Source: Akkermansiaceae bacterium
Lineage (GTDB): Bacteria > Verrucomicrobiota > Verrucomicrobiia > Verrucomicrobiales > Akkermansiaceae
Direction: 5' to 3'
Length of the DNA: 8,174 bases
NCBI GenBank assembly: GCA_025457805.1
Contig: JALOTR010000090.1
Location: 1 to 8,174, forward strand
In this document: in pieces, positions 6,606 to 8,174 of the stretch
Layout of the letters: each line of letters starts with the position of its first letter
How positions within the stretch are numbered: the first letter of the stretch is position 1
The notes under the pieces: generated by a model
Seen by the model: the letters and a program-made list of their open reading frames with translations, nothing else
Told to the model about the DNA's origin: nothing
Databases searched by the model: none
Program-made: the position numbers and the translations under genes

Positions 6606-6662
6606 GAAGCCAAACTCCGCGGCAAAGTCCGCGTGAAGGGCGCGAAGGATGAGGAGGATTGA
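6606..6662 (+). pseudogene. Orphan 3' tail of prfB (18 codons and stop)
   Basis: These 57 bases encode [18 protein letters not shown] and a TGA stop, identical in protein to the end of the intact prfB. The four base differences are all silent: GAG/GAA, GTA/GTG, GAC/GAT and TAA/TGA. The rest of the RF2 gene is absent, as the sequence before 6606 belongs to the trailer of the 439-residue protein gene. It is either the displaced original end of prfB or a piece brought in from a related genome. The frame is open back through the cargo gene's stop, so a short peptide could in theory be made from TTG at 6579, but no ribosome binding site supports that. Confidence 0.9.
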
Positions 6663-6750
6663 TCGCGGAAGGGGCATTCATCCACCGACCCTCCGGGGCG
6701 GAATGAAATCTTTTCGTCGTTTCCCCCGGTGGCTCACGCCACCGGCTAAT
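6606..6750 (+). repeat. Direct repeat copy B: prfB 3' end plus downstream sequence
   Basis: This is the partner of 4968-5115. It includes the orphan RF2 tail, the same downstream segment (with the shared CATCCACCGACCCTCCGGGG) and the first REP-like hairpin, and it lacks three bases near 6726. After CTAAT at 6746-6750 the two copies stop matching in direct orientation. Confidence 0.93.
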
Positions 6751-6823
6751 TTCTAGGGTCCCTCCGGGACATCATCGGCCCCGGGGGGGGCAATCGATAT
6801 TAGCCGGTGGCATGAGCCACCGG
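6726..6823. repeat. Inverted pair of REP-like elements
   Basis: Left hairpin: CCGGTGGC-TCAC-GCCACCGG (6726-6745), a perfect 8-bp stem. Right hairpin: CCGGTGGC-ATGA-GCCACCGG (6804-6823), also perfect. Between them, CCCTCCGGG (6760-6768) pairs with the decayed CCCGGGGGG (6780-6788). Positions 6757-6823 are the reverse complement of unit A at 5091-5156. The left hairpin is followed by CTAAT and the right is preceded by ATTAG, so the two elements face each other, as in the composite REP arrays (BIMEs) of other bacteria. They lie about 140 bases upstream of an IS200-like transposase. Confidence 0.82.
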
Positions 6824-6935
6824 ACGTGATGGCAGAGCAATCGCGTCCCGGCAGGGTCGCCGGGTGGTGCGGTGTGATTTCCGTATTGGGGCCGTCATTT
6901 GAACCATGACATCCCGCGGGGTTTCTGTCATTCAT

Positions 6936-6958
6936 AAGGAGTGGATTTGAAACTCCAC
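6936..6958 (+). promoter_or_regulatory. Shine-Dalgarno inside a possible translational hairpin of the transposase
   Basis: AAGGAG (6936-6941) is the only good Shine-Dalgarno near the transposase ATG at 6964, but it is 22 bases away, too far for direct use. Two exclusive stems are possible. GGAGT (6938-6942) with ACTCC (6952-6956) would hide the Shine-Dalgarno. GTGGA (6941-6945) with TCCAC (6954-6958) would expose most of it and shorten the distance to the ATG. Control of IS200 transposase by a leader stem-loop that blocks ribosome binding is established; the same for this gene is inference. Confidence 0.45.
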
Positions 6959-6963
6959 GTGCC

Positions 6964-7410
6964 ATGCCATCGACACATCTATCACTTCACATTCACGTCG
7001 TTTTCAGCACCAAGGACCGGGTGCCTTTGATTGAGCCAGAATGGCGGGAACGTCTGCATGCCTACCTCGGCGGCGTGGCCCGCATTCTGGAGGTCGTTCC
7101 CGATGCCATCGGTGGAGTGGCGGATCATGTGCATCTGCTTCTCGGACTGAAGGCGACCCATTCTCTGGCTGAAGTTGTCCGAAGCATCAAAGCCGTATCA
7201 TCCAAATGGGTCCATGAAGAGATCGGGCAGGCCCGCTTCAAATGGCAGGAAGGATACGGAGCATTTTCCGTCAGCCCTTCGCAACGGGAACTTGTAAAGA
7301 GTTATATCGACCGCCAGGAGCAACATCATGCGAAACGGAGCTTTCAGGAAGAATATCTCGATTTTCTCATCAAAAGCGCAGTGGACTTTGACGAAAAGTA
7401 TCTTTGGTAA
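6964..7410 (+). CDS. IS200-like Y1/HUH transposase (REP-associated type)
   Basis: The product has 148 residues, a full-length single-domain Y1 transposase (TnpA). These enzymes cut and rejoin single-stranded DNA at hairpins through a phosphotyrosine link. The metal-binding HUH motif is H55-V-H57 in GGVADHVHLLLGL. The catalytic tyrosine is most likely Y114 in VKSYIDRQEQHH. The family signatures LHIHVVFSTKDR at the start and KWQEGYGAFSVSPSQ at about 93-107 are present, and no frameshift or internal stop is seen, so it looks intact. REP-like palindromes sit upstream, the arrangement seen with REP-associated tyrosine transposases, but I find no matching palindrome downstream, where only 35 bases separate it from the convergent gene. 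It carries no TnpB/IscB accessory gene. It may act on the local hairpins or be a domesticated single-copy gene. Confidence 0.93.
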   Translation: MPSTHLSLHIHVVFSTKDRVPLIEPEWRERLHAYLGGVARILEVVPDAIGGVADHVHLLLGLKATHSLAEVVRSIKAVSSKWVHEEIGQARFKWQEGYGAFSVSPSQRELVKSYIDRQEQHHAKRSFQEEYLDFLIKSAVDFDEKYLW

Positions 7411-7445
7411 TCGTCGGCTGCACCGAGAGCATCAAGTCATCCCAC
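7411..7445. other. Short convergent gap
   Basis: These 35 bases separate two convergent genes. A weak 4-bp inverted repeat (TCGG 7414-7417 with CCGA 7423-7426) is the only structure, too small to call a terminator or a transposon right end. Confidence 0.3.
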
Positions 7446-8174
7446 TCACACGTGCTTGGCCTCCCAAATCATTTCCTCATCGGTGAAATAGCGCACTCTC
7501 ACCTTTTTGAATTCTTGGGTGGAATAGAGGGCGTGGCGGTCGGTGATGCCGGTGGCTTGGGAGATGGCTTGGAGGGTTTGTTCGCATTCTTCCTCGGTCT
7601 TGCCGTGGACCATGGTGAACAGGTTGTAAGGCCAATCGGCATAACTCGGGCGCTGATAACAATGGCTCACGGCGCGGAAGCCGGCCATGGTTTCGCCGAG
7701 CTTTTGGAGCGCGGCGGGATCATCCTGCGGGCCTGCCCACACGCCCATCGCATTCGCTCCGAAGCCGGCCTTGCGGTGATGAAGCACGGCGGCGAAACGG
7801 CGCATGCGGCCACTTGTTAGAAAATCGTGATGCATCGTTGCGGCGGCATCGAAGGACAGGCCGAGTTCATTTGCCATCGCCACGAAGGGCTCGGCGATGA
7901 TGGGGATGTCCCGTTGGAGGAGGCGGACGAATTGGATCTCCGTTTCAGTGAGTTCGCGCGTTTCACTTCGGTTCGCCTCGGTGTAAGCGGGGGCGGATTG
8001 ATCATCCGGTCTTGCGGAGCCTTCCACATCGAATCTCACTCCAATCTTGAAGAGCCGGAGCGTGGGAAGCAGGCGCGTGGTTTCCGCAGCGGAAAGGCGA
8101 TGAAGTAGATCGACGGTGCCTTCCAAACCCAGGCGGCTGTTAGGGGGCACCGCAATGGTGTACCAGAGGTTGAA
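7446..8174 (-). CDS. Fused two-unit siroheme decarboxylase (AhbA-AhbB/NirDL type), 3' part
   Basis: The frame is open to the right edge, so the N-terminus is missing; 242 residues are visible. A GTG at 8150 could be mistaken for the start, but the codons before it read FNLWYTIAV, a conserved part of the family, so the gene continues upstream. The visible part holds the end of a first Lrp/AsnC-like ligand domain (to about residue 50) and a linker. A second complete unit follows: a helix-turn-helix-like segment (LTETEIQFVRLLQRDIPIIAEPF, ANELGLS), then RRFAAVLHHRKAGFGANAMGVW and VSHCYQRPSYADWPYNLFTMVHG, hallmarks of siroheme decarboxylases. These enzymes turn siroheme into didecarboxysiroheme, for heme d1 (denitrification) or for the alternative siroheme-based heme route. 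AhbA and AhbB are usually separate; a fusion resembles NirDL. Which pathway applies cannot be told from this window. Confidence 0.88.
   Translation of the reverse strand, partial: FNLWYTIAVPPNSRLGLEGTVDLLHRLSAAETTRLLPTLRLFKIGVRFDVEGSARPDDQSAPAYTEANRSETRELTETEIQFVRLLQRDIPIIAEPFVAMANELGLSFDAAATMHHDFLTSGRMRRFAAVLHHRKAGFGANAMGVWAGPQDDPAALQKLGETMAGFRAVSHCYQRPSYADWPYNLFTMVHGKTEEECEQTLQAISQATGITDRHALYSTQEFKKVRVRYFTDEEMIWEAKHV

Larger units (their letters stand above)
6663..6963. other. Gene-free region with hairpins ahead of the transposase
   Basis: Besides the REP-like pair, three further inverted repeats occur: CCCGGC/GCCGGG (6847-6852 with 6859-6864), ATGACA/TGTCAT (6906-6911 with 6926-6931) enclosing the self-complementary CCCGCGGG, and the hairpin over the transposase ribosome binding site. 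One or more may form the left end of the transposase-bearing element, since IS200/IS605 elements carry subterminal hairpins rather than terminal inverted repeats. I see no coding frame worth calling here. Confidence 0.5.

Noticed and set aside
4968..6823. CRISPR array
   Set aside because: The repeats are only two or three in number, far apart, and include coding sequence and palindromes; there are no regular spacers or cas genes.
7411..7445. Right end of the transposase-bearing element
   Set aside because: Only a 4-bp inverted repeat is present and nothing matches the upstream palindromes, so an element boundary cannot be drawn.
7404..8108. Plus-strand ORFs opposite the siroheme decarboxylase gene
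   Set aside because: They are shadows; the minus frame carries the family motifs.

Overview
The window looks like chromosome from a moderately GC-rich member of the Verrucomicrobiota. I base that on general protein resemblance (paired Verrucomicrobia-style membrane proteins, RF2 sequence style, many secreted proteins of unknown function) and on the type of palindromic intergenic repeat. No rRNA or other phylogenetic marker settles it. Protein names rest on motifs read by eye, not on searches.

Left part (1-2121): a partial membrane protein on the minus strand runs off the left edge. Diverging from it is a plus-strand run of two multi-pass membrane proteins that look like diverged tandem paralogues, followed directly by a candidate 30-residue small protein. 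Middle (2170-5024): a secreted SOUL/heme-binding-like protein converges on a secreted coiled-coil protein with only 9 bases between them. The coiled-coil gene diverges from prfB (peptide chain release factor 2). prfB has the classic programmed +1 frameshift (AGGAGG, TAT CTT TGA C) at codon 29 and both RF2 signature motifs, SPF and GGQ.

Right part (4968-7410) is the accessory and most interesting region. About 148 bases, made of the last 18 codons and stop of prfB plus about 90 downstream bases, occur twice in direct orientation, at 4968-5115 and 6606-6750. They bracket a single gene for a secreted 439-residue protein of unknown function with visibly lower GC. The four base differences in the coding part of the repeat are all silent, including a TAA/TGA stop swap. 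This fits arrival of the cargo gene on DNA from a relative, by recombination or integration at the prfB 3' end that left one intact gene and one orphan tail. Both copies end in two-hairpin REP-like palindromes, and the right copy carries an extra inverted unit. A Y1/HUH IS200-like (REP-associated type) transposase follows, with its ribosome binding site inside a possible hairpin.

Right edge (7446-8174): the 3' part of a minus-strand gene for a fused, two-unit Lrp/AsnC-like siroheme decarboxylase (AhbA-AhbB or NirDL type), which belongs to siroheme-dependent heme or heme d1 synthesis. No tRNA, rRNA or CRISPR array is visible.
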